Positions 1 through 6,539 of a DNA stretch of 9,003 bases are shown piece by piece. Within the stretch, counting starts at the first letter, position 1. Each line of letters starts with the position of its first letter. Under the pieces are notes generated by a model. The model did not search any database, was not told where the DNA came from, and saw only the letters and a program-made list of their open reading frames with translations. This DNA comes from Actinomycetes bacterium. Its GTDB lineage: Bacteria > Actinomycetota > Thermoleophilia > RBG-16-64-13. Both the position numbers and the translations under genes were made by a program. The stretch lies in the NCBI GenBank assembly GCA_021815245.1, contig JAKAHF010000050.1, positions 1 to 9,003 of the forward strand. The letters are read 5' to 3'.

Positions 1-1
1 G

Positions 2-520
2 CCGCAGGTTGCGGTAGTCGATGTAGTAGGCGTGTTCCCACACGTCGATCACCAGCAGCGCGACCTGCCCATGCTTCAGCGGCAGGTCGGCATTGCCGGT
101 CTTGACGACCTTGAGCTGGCCCCCGTCAACGACCAGCCAGGCCCAACCCGAGCCGAACTGGCCGACCGCAGCCGCACTGAGCTCCTTCTTGAAGTCGTCC
201 ATGGAGCCGAAGTCCTTCTCCAGCGCCGCATTCAACTCAGGCGAAGGTTCTCCCCCGCCCTGAGGCTTCATGCACTGCCAATAGAACGTATGGTTCCAGA
301 CTTGCGCGGCATTGTTGAAGAGGGGCCCCTCCGCCTCGCGGATGATCCTCTCCAGGTCTTCCTCGGTTTCATTGCTACCGGCCGCATCCTGGATCAGACC
401 GTTGAGGTTCGTAACATACGCGTTGTGATGCTTGTCGTGGTGATATTCCAGCGTCTCGGCGCTCAGATATGGTTCGAGAGCGTTCTTTGCATACGGCAGA
501 TCGGGCAACTTGAAAGCCAT
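2..520 (-). CDS. sodB: Iron-type superoxide dismutase (C terminus beyond window)
   Basis: Cytoplasmic enzyme that converts superoxide to hydrogen peroxide and oxygen. The visible 173 residues run from the start to just past the DVWEHAYYIDYRN motif; the family is about 195-200 residues, so roughly the last 20-25 are missing at the window edge. All four metal ligands are visible: His27 (LEYHH), His77 (WNH), Asp159 and His163 (DVWEH). The FNNAAQVWNH segment, with the active-site Gln at residue 73, and the FGSGWAWLV motif are typical of the iron rather than the manganese subgroup, although metal preference cannot be proved from sequence. The ATG start at 520 has an AGGAG ribosome site at 527-531, 6 nt upstream. 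It lies 86 nt after the cDPGS-like gene on the same strand, so co-transcription is possible. I see no clear promoter in the gap. Confidence 0.96.
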   Translation of the reverse strand, partial: MAFKLPDLPYAKNALEPYLSAETLEYHHDKHHNAYVTNLNGLIQDAAGSNETEEDLERIIREAEGPLFNNAAQVWNHTFYWQCMKPQGGGEPSPELNAALEKDFGSMDDFKKELSAAAVGQFGSGWAWLVVDGGQLKVVKTGNADLPLKHGQVALLVIDVWEHAYYIDYRNLR

Positions 521-560
521 CTCGGTCTCCTCTCTTCGAGTTCCGGCGTCTTCGACCCAC

Positions 561-574
561 GCACCCACGGGTGC
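561..574 (-). other. Short GC-rich inverted repeat between cDPGS-like gene and sod
   Basis: GCACCC and GGGTGC form a 6-bp perfect inverted repeat around a 2-nt centre, so a realistic hairpin would have 5 pairs and a 4-nt loop. It sits in the 86-nt gap between the stop of the upstream gene and the sod start. No run of T follows on either strand, so it is not a convincing terminator. It could be a weak attenuator, a protein site or chance. Confidence 0.25.
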
Positions 575-606
575 TGCACTGCGAAACCTGGCGACGGCGC
601 GGCTCG

Positions 607-1941
607 CTAGCCGGCCAGGCCCTGCTTCCACAAGAACGACCGCACAAGGTCCGACAGTCTCGGTTCTCCCCGCTCCACGAGCTCATAGGTGATCTGAACG
701 ACGGGTTTGTTCAGCTTCAGCAGGCTGCCCAAAGAGAATGGGGTCGCGCTCACGACCACATCGGCGGGCACCGCGTTGATGGTCGCCTCCAGATCGCGGA
801 GTTGCTGCGGATAGTAGCCCACCGCTGGCAGGATGGGGCCTAGATGCTGGTAGGTCGCGTACGTGTCGGCGATCTCACCTTGCGCGTACGGTCGGGGATT
901 GACCACGCCGTCGGCATCGAACTGCCGTGCCGCCTCCATGCCCGCCCCGGTCTCCATGCCACCGTGCGTCAGAGTGGGCCCGTCCTCCACCACGAGTACG
1001 GCCTTGCCCTTGATCATGGCTTTGTCAGAAGCGCTGATAACGGTGTCGGTCTGCGCAATGACGGCCGTCGGGTTGACCTCACGGATGTTGGCGATCACCT
1101 TGTCGACATCGTGCGGGTAGGCCGAGTTCACCTTGCTGATCACGGCTATGTCGGCCCGGCGCAGGTTCATCTCGCCCGGGTGGTACGAAAGTTCCTGACC
1201 GGCCCTGATCGGATCGACAACCACGATCTCCAGATTCGACCGCAGGAACGAGAAGTCGTTGTTGCCCCCGTCCCAGATGATGACCGAGGCTTCCTTCTGT
1301 GCCTCTGCAACGATCGCCTCATAGTCCACACCGGCCCACACGACCAGACCTCGACGGATATGCGGCTCATAGTCCTCGCGTTCCTCGATCGTGGCCTTGT
1401 GCCGGTCGAGATCGGAGATCGCGGCGAACCTCTGAACACGCTGCTTCACAAGGTCTCCGTAGGGCATCGGATGCCTGATGACCGCCGGCGTGACTCCTTG
1501 GTTCATGAGGAGGCCGGCCACGAAACGCGATGTCGGACTCTTGCCTGCGCCGGTGCGGGTCGCGAGGATAGAGATCACCGGCACCTCGCAACCGATCGCA
1601 GTGGTGCCGGGACCGAGCAGGGAGAAGTCGGCCCCTGCCGCCAGCACCCGAGAAGCCTGGTGCATGACGAACTCGTGAGACACGTCGCTGTAGGCGAAGA
1701 TGACCTCCTGCACGCCCTGCTTCTTGATGAGCGAGTCGAGATTGCTCTCGGGCAGGATGGGGATGCCTTCGGGATACAGAGGCCCGGCGAGTTCCGGCGG
1801 GTAGCGTCTCCGGTCGATGTGGGGAATCTGGGTCGCAGTGAAGGCCACCACCTCGATGTCGGCGTCATCGCGAAACGCCACATTGAAGTTGTGGAAGTCC
1901 CGTCCCGCCGCTCCCATGATCACCACTCGCTTGCGTCCCAC
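607..1941 (-). CDS. Cyclic 2,3-diphosphoglycerate synthetase-like P-loop protein
   Basis: A 444-residue protein that I recognise as belonging to the family annotated as cyclic 2,3-diphosphoglycerate synthetase or predicted GTPase (COG2403). In methanogens such as Methanothermus the enzyme closes 2,3-diphosphoglycerate into a cyclic compound using ATP. The N terminus has a nucleotide-binding-like strand-turn (VVIMGAAGRDFHNFN, residues 6-20) followed by TATQIP (35-40), YPPELAGPLYP (47-57) and FAYSDVSHE (82-90). A P-loop, TRTGAGKS, lies at 128-135. IIWDGGNNDF (221-230) and VVVDPIRAG (240-248) recall the acidic and strand motifs of LpxK-type kinases; that comparison is my inference. The start chosen is GTG at 1941, 6 nt after an AGGAGG site. 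A longer upstream reading would run into the rnpB RNA and the hairpin after it. The product in this organism is not known from sequence; family assignment is strong, reaction moderate. Confidence 0.85.
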   Translation of the reverse strand: MGRKRVVIMGAAGRDFHNFNVAFRDDADIEVVAFTATQIPHIDRRRYPPELAGPLYPEGIPILPESNLDSLIKKQGVQEVIFAYSDVSHEFVMHQASRVLAAGADFSLLGPGTTAIGCEVPVISILATRTGAGKSPTSRFVAGLLMNQGVTPAVIRHPMPYGDLVKQRVQRFAAISDLDRHKATIEEREDYEPHIRRGLVVWAGVDYEAIVAEAQKEASVIIWDGGNNDFSFLRSNLEIVVVDPIRAGQELSYHPGEMNLRRADIAVISKVNSAYPHDVDKVIANIREVNPTAVIAQTDTVISASDKAMIKGKAVLVVEDGPTLTHGGMETGAGMEAARQFDADGVVNPRPYAQGEIADTYATYQHLGPILPAVGYYPQQLRDLEATINAVPADVVVSATPFSLGSLLKLNKPVVQITYELVERGEPRLSDLVRSFLWKQGLAG

Positions 1942-1947
1942 TGCTCG

Positions 1948-1953
1948 CCTCCT
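1948..1953 (-). promoter_or_regulatory. Ribosome binding site fixing the GTG start of the cDPGS-like gene
   Basis: A perfect AGGAGG lies 6 nt before the GTG at 1941. It decides against the longer open frame that continues upstream to 2127, which would overlap the hairpin and the 3' part of rnpB. Confidence 0.8.
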
Positions 1954-2007
1954 AGAGATCACGTCCCCCAGTACGCACCCACAATGCGTTCTATCGACAC
2001 GTCCCAT

Positions 2008-2021
2008 CCATTCTAGTATGG
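2008..2021. other. Near-palindrome upstream of the cDPGS-like gene
   Basis: CCATTCTAGTATGG matches its own reverse complement at 12 of 14 positions. On the minus strand it contains TAGAAT, one base from a consensus -10 box, but no good -35 is found at 16-18 nt. It lies directly after the rnpB hairpin and about 67 nt before the GTG start, where an operator or promoter would be expected. Chance is possible. Confidence 0.25.
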
Positions 2022-2022
2022 C

Positions 2023-2053
2023 AGAGGCTCCTTCCACTCGGGAAGGAGCCTCT
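2023..2053 (-). terminator. Hairpin after rnpB (probable terminator or 3' processing stem)
   Basis: Arms 2023-2035 and 2041-2053 form a perfect 13-bp inverted repeat (AGAGGCTCCTTCC and its complement) around a 5-nt loop. It starts only a few bases after the expected 3' end of the RNase P RNA. On the minus strand the stem is followed by GCCATAC rather than a T run, so it is not a textbook intrinsic terminator. It may terminate in a non-canonical way, protect the 3' end, or guide processing. Confidence 0.65.
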
Positions 2054-2055
2054 AC

Positions 2056-2440
2056 GTCAGCAGCCCTGTAAGCCGGATTCTGTGCACGCAGGCGGCCGTC
2101 GTCGGCCACGCTTGCGCCGGTAGCCATCTATCTGTGGCCGTCCGTTGCCAGACGGCTCATGCGGCCAACCCGGAGACATCGGGCGAGCAGCCCTCGAGCG
2201 TCTCCCTATTCGGCCTTGCACCGGGTGGGGCTTGCCAGGCCATCGTGTCACCACGACGCCGGTGCGCTCTTACCGCACCTTTTCACCGTTGCAGCCGGAC
2301 AAGCCGGCGTGCTGTGTACTTTCTGTGGCGCTTTCCCTCGGGTTTCCCCGGCTGGACGTTATCCAGCACCCCGCTCTGCGGTGTCCGGACTTTCCTCGAA
2401 GGCACGCGAACGCGCACCCCCGCGACTACCCAGGCTGCGG
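2056..2440 (-). ncRNA. rnpB: RNase P RNA, bacterial type A
   Basis: Catalytic RNA of ribonuclease P, which removes the 5' leader of pre-tRNAs. The universally conserved blocks occur in the right order on the minus strand: GAGGAAAGTCCGGAC near 2383-2397, GGTAAGAGCGCACC near 2264-2277, GGTGCAAGGCCGAATAGG near 2207-2224, and AGAATCCGGCTTACAG at 2066-2081. The ends pair to form helix P1, with GCAGCC (2433-2438) against GGCTGC (2060-2065). The overall length of about 385 nt and the internal segment around 2160-2205 fit the ancestral type A fold of high-GC actinobacteria. The ends are estimated from P1 and from a TATAAT box at 2446-2451 that would start transcription near 2439-2440. Open frames crossing this stretch are spurious. 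Confidence 0.97.
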
Positions 2441-2445
2441 CAGAA

Positions 2446-2451
2446 ATTATA
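2446..2451 (-). promoter_or_regulatory. rnpB -10 box overlapping the oppF stop codon
   Basis: A consensus TATAAT lies on the minus strand 6-7 nt before the expected RNase P RNA 5' end. Its TAA (2447-2449) is the stop codon of oppF. No clear TTGACA-like -35 is found at the usual spacing; that region is GC-rich and inside the oppF coding sequence. Position and perfect match make a promoter likely. Confidence 0.75.
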
Positions 2452-3502
2452 CTCCCGCCTCGTCCCACTCGCCGTCGGAGTCGAGAGCAGCCGGAACCCC
2501 CGTGGTGCCTTCGGGGATCGGGAACGCCTTCGCGAAGTGGCATGCGGCCGAGTGATTGTCACCGACCGTCTTCAGTGCCGGCTCCTGCTCGCTGCAGATC
2601 GGGAACTGAGCGATCGGGCACCGGGTGTGGAACCGGCAACCCTTGGGCGGATCGATCGGGCTCGGTACGTCGCCTTGGAGGATAATGCGGTCGCGCCGTC
2701 GCTGTTTGTTGGGATCGGGAACCGGGACGGCCGACAGAAGCGACTGCGTGTACGGATGGTTCGGGGTGTCATACACCTCTTTCCACCCGCCCATCTCGAC
2801 GATCTTGCCGAGATACATGACCGCGACCCGGTCGCAGATGTGCCGGATGACCGCCAAGTCGTGGGCGATGAACACGTACGTCAGGCCGAACTCGTCTTGC
2901 AGCTCGTCGAGCAGGTTGATGATCTGCGCCTGGATCGACACGTCGAGCGCCGAGACCGGCTCGTCGCAAATGATCATTTTGGGCCGGAGCATCAGCGCTC
3001 GAGCGATGCCCACCCGTTGCCTCTGGCCACCTGAGAACTCGTGGGGATAGCGATGGATGTGTTCGGGGCTGAGACCGACCACCTCGAGCATCTCTTTGGC
3101 GCGCTGCTCGCGCTCTTTGCGCGTGCCGACATCGTGGATCAGCAGCGGTTCGGCCATGATCTCGCCGAACGTCATGCGCGGGTTCAGCGAGGCGTAGGGA
3201 TCTTGGAAGATGAACTGTACCTCGCGACGATACGACTTCAGGCTTTTGCCATGCAGTTTGCTGACGTCGGTATCCCCAAAGCGTATCTTTCCCGACGTCG
3301 CCTCGAGGAGCCTGTTGATGCAGCGTCCTGTGGTCGATTTGCCGCAGCCCGACTCGCCCACCAGGCCGAGCGTCTCACCCTGCTCGACCGAGAACGACAC
3401 GTCCTCGACCGCCTTGACCGTCTTGCCGAGCTTGGACAGGATGACGCCCTGCCCCACGTAGAAGTGCTTGGTCAGTCCTTCGACCTCGAGTAGAGCGCTC
3501 AT
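2447..3502 (-). CDS. oppF: Oligopeptide/dipeptide ABC transporter ATPase F
   Basis: A 351-residue cytoplasmic ATPase that, paired with the D subunit, powers peptide import through the B/C channel. All ABC landmarks are intact: Walker A GESGCGKST (49-57), Q-loop around Gln100 in FQDPYASLNPR, signature FSGGQRQR (156-163), Walker B IICDEP with Glu181, D-loop SALD, and switch His214. The C-terminal oligopeptide-transporter domain follows, with a cysteine set (GCRFHTRCP, FPICSE, SAACHF); in some OppD/DppD homologues such cysteines bind a [4Fe-4S] cluster. The ATG start is at 3502, one base after the oppD stop, with a GAGGTG site upstream. The C-terminal tail of about 25 acidic and proline-containing residues is not part of the usual core. 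Opp and Dpp cannot be told apart safely from sequence. Confidence 0.95.
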   Translation of the reverse strand: MSALLEVEGLTKHFYVGQGVILSKLGKTVKAVEDVSFSVEQGETLGLVGESGCGKSTTGRCINRLLEATSGKIRFGDTDVSKLHGKSLKSYRREVQFIFQDPYASLNPRMTFGEIMAEPLLIHDVGTRKEREQRAKEMLEVVGLSPEHIHRYPHEFSGGQRQRVGIARALMLRPKMIICDEPVSALDVSIQAQIINLLDELQDEFGLTYVFIAHDLAVIRHICDRVAVMYLGKIVEMGGWKEVYDTPNHPYTQSLLSAVPVPDPNKQRRRDRIILQGDVPSPIDPPKGCRFHTRCPIAQFPICSEQEPALKTVGDNHSAACHFAKAFPIPEGTTGVPAALDSDGEWDEAGV

Positions 3503-3503
3503 G

Positions 3504-4520
3504 CTACCGCACCTCGACTGGGCAGTATGCGCTCTGCGCCAGGAACTCTTTGTCGCCGGAGTACTGGCACGCCGATAGATGGCCCGGCTCGATCTCGGTC
3601 AGCGGCTGAGGAGTGCACCGGCATTCGTCGGTCGCGAAGCTGCAGCGAGGGCTGAACGAGCAACCGCTCGGCAGATTGATGAGGCTGGGCGGTTGCCCCT
3701 TGATCGGGCACAACCGGCCCTTCTCGTCGACATCGTGGCGCGGAAGGCTGTCGAGCAGTCCCCACGTATAGGGGTGAAGAGGCCGGTAGAACACCTGATC
3801 GACCGTGCCATACTCCACCGGTCGACCGGCGTACATGACGAGGACGTTGTTCGCCATCTCAGCCACTACCCCAAGGTCGTGTGTGATCATGATGATCGCC
3901 GAATCGGTGCGGGCTTGGATCTCTTGCATGAGCTCCAAGATCTGGGCCTGGATGGTAACGTCGAGCGCCGTCGTCGGCTCGTCGGCGATGAGGATATCGG
4001 GGCCGCAGGCTAAGGCCATGGCGATCATTGCCCGCTGCCTCATGCCTCCCGAGAACTCGTGCGGGTAGTCGCGCGAACGATCGGCGGCCTTCGGAATGCC
4101 GACGCGCGTCAGCAGCTCGACCGCCGCCGCCCAGGCCTCCTTCTTGCCCAGGCCCTTGTGTTGACGGAGGGGCTCGGCTATCTGCTTGCCGACCCGATAC
4201 ACGGGGTTGAGCGAAGTCATCGGATCCTGAAAGATCATCGCGATGCGATTGCCGCGCAACTTGCGTTGCTCGTTCTCACTCATCTTGAGGATGCTCTCGC
4301 CCTTGAAGCGTATGTCTCCACTCACCACCTTGCCCGGTGGTTCGGGGATGAGACGCATGATCGAGAGCGCCGTGACCGATTTGCCCGAGCCCGATTCGCC
4401 CACGACTCCCAGGGTCTCTCCGGCTTCGAGCACGAAGCTCACCCCGTCCACGGCCTTGACGACCCCGTCGCGGGTGAAGAAATGCATATGTAGATCATCG
4501 ACTTCGAGTAGCGGAGGCAA
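3504..4520 (-). CDS. oppD: Oligopeptide/dipeptide ABC transporter ATPase D
   Basis: A 338-residue ATPase, partner of OppF in the peptide importer. It has Walker A GESGSGKSV (41-49), Q-loop Gln98 in FQDPMTSLNP, signature FSGGMRQR (156-163), Walker B ILIADEP with Glu181, and switch His214. The C-terminal domain carries the cysteines SGCSFSPRCSF, DECRC and SACQY, five in all, the arrangement that in some homologues holds an iron-sulfur cluster. Translation starts at TTG (4518-4520): an AAGGAG site 6 nt upstream, inside the end of oppC, and the alignment of LLEVDDL with the usual N terminus support it. The gap to oppC is 3 nt and to oppF 1 nt, so translation is probably coupled. Confidence 0.95.
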   Translation of the reverse strand: MPPLLEVDDLHMHFFTRDGVVKAVDGVSFVLEAGETLGVVGESGSGKSVTALSIMRLIPEPPGKVVSGDIRFKGESILKMSENEQRKLRGNRIAMIFQDPMTSLNPVYRVGKQIAEPLRQHKGLGKKEAWAAAVELLTRVGIPKAADRSRDYPHEFSGGMRQRAMIAMALACGPDILIADEPTTALDVTIQAQILELMQEIQARTDSAIIMITHDLGVVAEMANNVLVMYAGRPVEYGTVDQVFYRPLHPYTWGLLDSLPRHDVDEKGRLCPIKGQPPSLINLPSGCSFSPRCSFATDECRCTPQPLTEIEPGHLSACQYSGDKEFLAQSAYCPVEVR

Positions 4521-4523
4521 CGC

Positions 4524-5471
4524 TTACTCCTTCATCTTGACGTCGAGGGCATCGCGCAACCCATCGCCGAGCAGCACGAATGCCAGCACCGTCGTGATGA
4601 TCGCGATGCCCGGATAGATCATCAACCAGGGCGCGGTGAACATGTAGCCGCGGGCCTCAGCAAGCATGCCGCCCCACGAGGGCGCCGGCGGGACGACGCC
4701 CATGCCCAAGAAGCTGAGAGCCGCCTCGCCCAAGATGGCGGCACCGATGCTCATGGTCGCGTAGACGACGATCGGCGCTACCGCGTTGGGCATGATGTGG
4801 CGGAAGAGGATGCGACGGGTCGAGGCTCCCATGGCCCGGGCGGCGTCGACATACTCGTTCTGCTTCACCGATAGGATCGAGCTGCGAAACACCCTGGCGA
4901 TGCTCGGCCAGCCGAGCACGCCGATAGCCAGGAACACGTTCTGCAATCCCTTTCCGAGAACCGCGATCATGAGAATGGCGAACAGCACGAAGGGGAAGGC
5001 ATAGAACATGTCCGCGCCCCTCATGATGAGCGAATCCCAGATACCGCCGTAGTACGCGGCGAGCGCCCCAAGGACGAGACCGATGGCGAGCATGATCGCG
5101 ACCGCGACCACACCCACGAGCAACGAAACCCTCGCCCCATAGATGATGCGCGAAGCGATGTCGCGCGACATCTTGTCCGTGCCGAACGGGTGGTCGGCCG
5201 AAGGCGGAGAGAGAGAATGATCCGACATCGTTGTGGTGTCGAATTTGATCGGGTCGCCCAGCGTTCTCGCGACCCACAAGTCTGCCGTGACGGCGATGAG
5301 GATCACTATGATGATCCAGACCAGCGCGGCCATCGCCAGCTTGTTCTTGCGCAGCCGGCGCCACGCGTCTCCCCTTAGGGTGCGGCTCTTGCTCTCCGTT
5401 TCGATGGCGCACTCGGCCGCTGTGGTCAACTCGAGCTCTTTCGTCTCAGCCAATGGCTTCTGCTCCTCCAT
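4524..5471 (-). CDS. oppC: Peptide ABC transporter permease C
   Basis: A 315-residue inner-membrane protein that forms the translocation channel with OppB. A charged cytoplasmic N-terminal extension of about 45 residues precedes the first membrane segment (about 46-64). The HPFGTDKMSRDIASRIIYGAR stretch near 94-114 is typical of the DppC/OppC family. More membrane helices lie around 116-140, 155-172, 180-196, 228-250 and 283-302. The EAA loop that contacts the ATPases is at about 210-232 (ARAMGAS through RHIMPNAV). The ATG at 5471 was chosen because it lies 10 nt after the oppB stop. An in-frame GTG three codons upstream has a GGAG nearby and is a possible alternative. The frame open further upstream overlaps oppB and looks spurious. 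Confidence 0.95.
   Translation of the reverse strand: MEEQKPLAETKELELTTAAECAIETESKSRTLRGDAWRRLRKNKLAMAALVWIIIVILIAVTADLWVARTLGDPIKFDTTTMSDHSLSPPSADHPFGTDKMSRDIASRIIYGARVSLLVGVVAVAIMLAIGLVLGALAAYYGGIWDSLIMRGADMFYAFPFVLFAILMIAVLGKGLQNVFLAIGVLGWPSIARVFRSSILSVKQNEYVDAARAMGASTRRILFRHIMPNAVAPIVVYATMSIGAAILGEAALSFLGMGVVPPAPSWGGMLAEARGYMFTAPWLMIYPGIAIITTVLAFVLLGDGLRDALDVKMKE
4527..4532 (-). promoter_or_regulatory. Ribosome binding site fixing the TTG start of oppD
   Basis: AAGGAG lies 6 nt before the TTG at 4520 and inside the last codons of oppC. No ATG or GTG with comparable spacing is available at this family-consistent N terminus. Confidence 0.75.
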
Positions 5472-5481
5472 ACCCGTCACC

Positions 5482-6447
5482 CTACTCCGCGGCCCGGTGA
5501 TAGCGGATGCGTGGGTCGAGGAAGGCGTAGCTGATATCGACCACAAGGTTGATCAGCATCACCAGCAGCACGATGATGACCACGCCGCCGGTGACGATCG
5601 GCCAGTCTCTCAGCGAGATGGCATGGAACAGCTCCAGCCCGATGCCGGGCCAGTTGAAGACCGTTTCGGTCAGAATCGTGCCTCCGACCATGGCGGCAAG
5701 ATCGAGCCCCAAGAAGGTGACGACAGGAATCAGGGCGTTCTTGAGACCGTGTCTCCATATGACCTGTCCCCCTGACAGCCCCTTCGCGGCCGCGGTGCGC
5801 ATGTAGTCCTGACCCATGACTTCGAGTAACTGGCTGCGGGCTATGCGGGCCGCATACGCGGTCGACACCGAAGCCAGTGTCAGCCCGGGAAGTATGTAGT
5901 GCACAAACCCAGGGAATTCATCGGAGCTCATGCCGAAGATCGGCAGGTGTGGAAGGCCCCATTTCTTGAAGTAGATGCCAAAGAGCACCTGAAAGCCCAT
6001 GCCCAGCCAAAACACCGGCACCGACACCAGGATCGATGTGCTGAGCGTCACCAGGACATCCCAGAACGAGTACTTCTTGACGGCAGATAGTATGCCGGCG
6101 AGCAGTCCGATGATCGTCTCGATGATCAGAGCCACCAGAGCCAGCCTGAGCGTGTTCGGGAATTTCGACATGAGGATCGTGGTGACCGGCTTCTTCTGCT
6201 GGTACGACTCGCCTAAGTCACCCTGCACGAGCCTCGTCAGATAGCGCCAATACTGCGTGTAGACAGGTTTGTCGAGCGCGTTTTCCTTGATGACCTGCTC
6301 GCGCACAGCCTCGGGAACGCTGCGTTCGCCGATGAGAAGGCTGACAGGGTCTCCAGGAACAATCGTGCGTAGAAGAAAGAGGATGATGGTGATCCCGATG
6401 AATACCGGGATGACTTGGATGATGCGTCTTCCTATGTAGGCTAGCAC
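5482..6447 (-). CDS. oppB: Peptide ABC transporter permease B
   Basis: A 321-residue inner-membrane channel subunit of the peptide importer. The N terminus MLAYIGRRIIQVIPVFIG leads into membrane helix 1 (about 11-30), followed by the family motif PGDP (31-34) and the external loop with GDLGESY (76-82). Further helices lie near 99-122, 130-158, 183-200, 238-258 and 285-308. The EAA loop is at about 219-241 (AAAKGLSGGQ through LKNALIP), and the C terminus DPRIRYH is typical. The start is GTG (6445-6447), preceded by an AGGGGA site. It is separated from the binding-protein gene by 92 nt that hold a strong hairpin, while the downstream genes follow almost without gaps. Confidence 0.96.
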   Translation of the reverse strand: MLAYIGRRIIQVIPVFIGITIILFLLRTIVPGDPVSLLIGERSVPEAVREQVIKENALDKPVYTQYWRYLTRLVQGDLGESYQQKKPVTTILMSKFPNTLRLALVALIIETIIGLLAGILSAVKKYSFWDVLVTLSTSILVSVPVFWLGMGFQVLFGIYFKKWGLPHLPIFGMSSDEFPGFVHYILPGLTLASVSTAYAARIARSQLLEVMGQDYMRTAAAKGLSGGQVIWRHGLKNALIPVVTFLGLDLAAMVGGTILTETVFNWPGIGLELFHAISLRDWPIVTGGVVIIVLLVMLINLVVDISYAFLDPRIRYHRAAE

Positions 6448-6471
6448 TGGTTCCCCTGGCAGTCTTTGTGT

Positions 6472-6505
6472 AGCGGCGGGATGCCCCGGGGGGCACCCCG
6501 CCGCT
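6472..6505 (-). terminator. GC-rich hairpin between oppA and oppB (attenuator or stabiliser)
   Basis: Arms 6472-6487 and 6490-6505 are inverted repeats of 16 nt with a single G-U position on the minus-strand transcript, around a very short loop, so about 15 pairs can form. The stem starts 34 nt after the oppA stop and ends 24 nt before the oppB start. No T run follows on the minus strand (ACACAAAG), so a full stop of transcription is unlikely. The layout fits the common arrangement in which a stem protects or partly ends the binding-protein mRNA and lets it exceed the membrane parts. Confidence 0.65.
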
Positions 6506-6539
6506 TGATGACACTAGTACGCTGCCCGCTCGCTTCGGC

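Noticed and set aside
1960..2005. Direct repeat of CACGTCCC (1960-1967 and 1998-2005) before the cDPGS-like gene.
   Set aside because: Two 8-base copies 38 nt apart in GC-rich DNA can easily arise by chance, and no further copies are seen nearby.
844..2016. A 390-codon open frame on the plus strand opposite the cDPGS-like gene.
   Set aside because: The minus strand carries a recognised protein with intact motifs. The plus-strand product is rich in Arg, His, Asp and Val, as expected of a mirror frame.
1942..2127. N-terminal extension of the cDPGS-like frame by 62 codons.
   Set aside because: It would overlap the rnpB 3' region and its hairpin, and an AGGAGG site with GTG at 1941 gives the family-typical N terminus.
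2134..3034. Plus-strand open frames across rnpB and the end of oppF.
   Set aside because: They overlap a structured RNA and a clear ATPase gene and show no family features.
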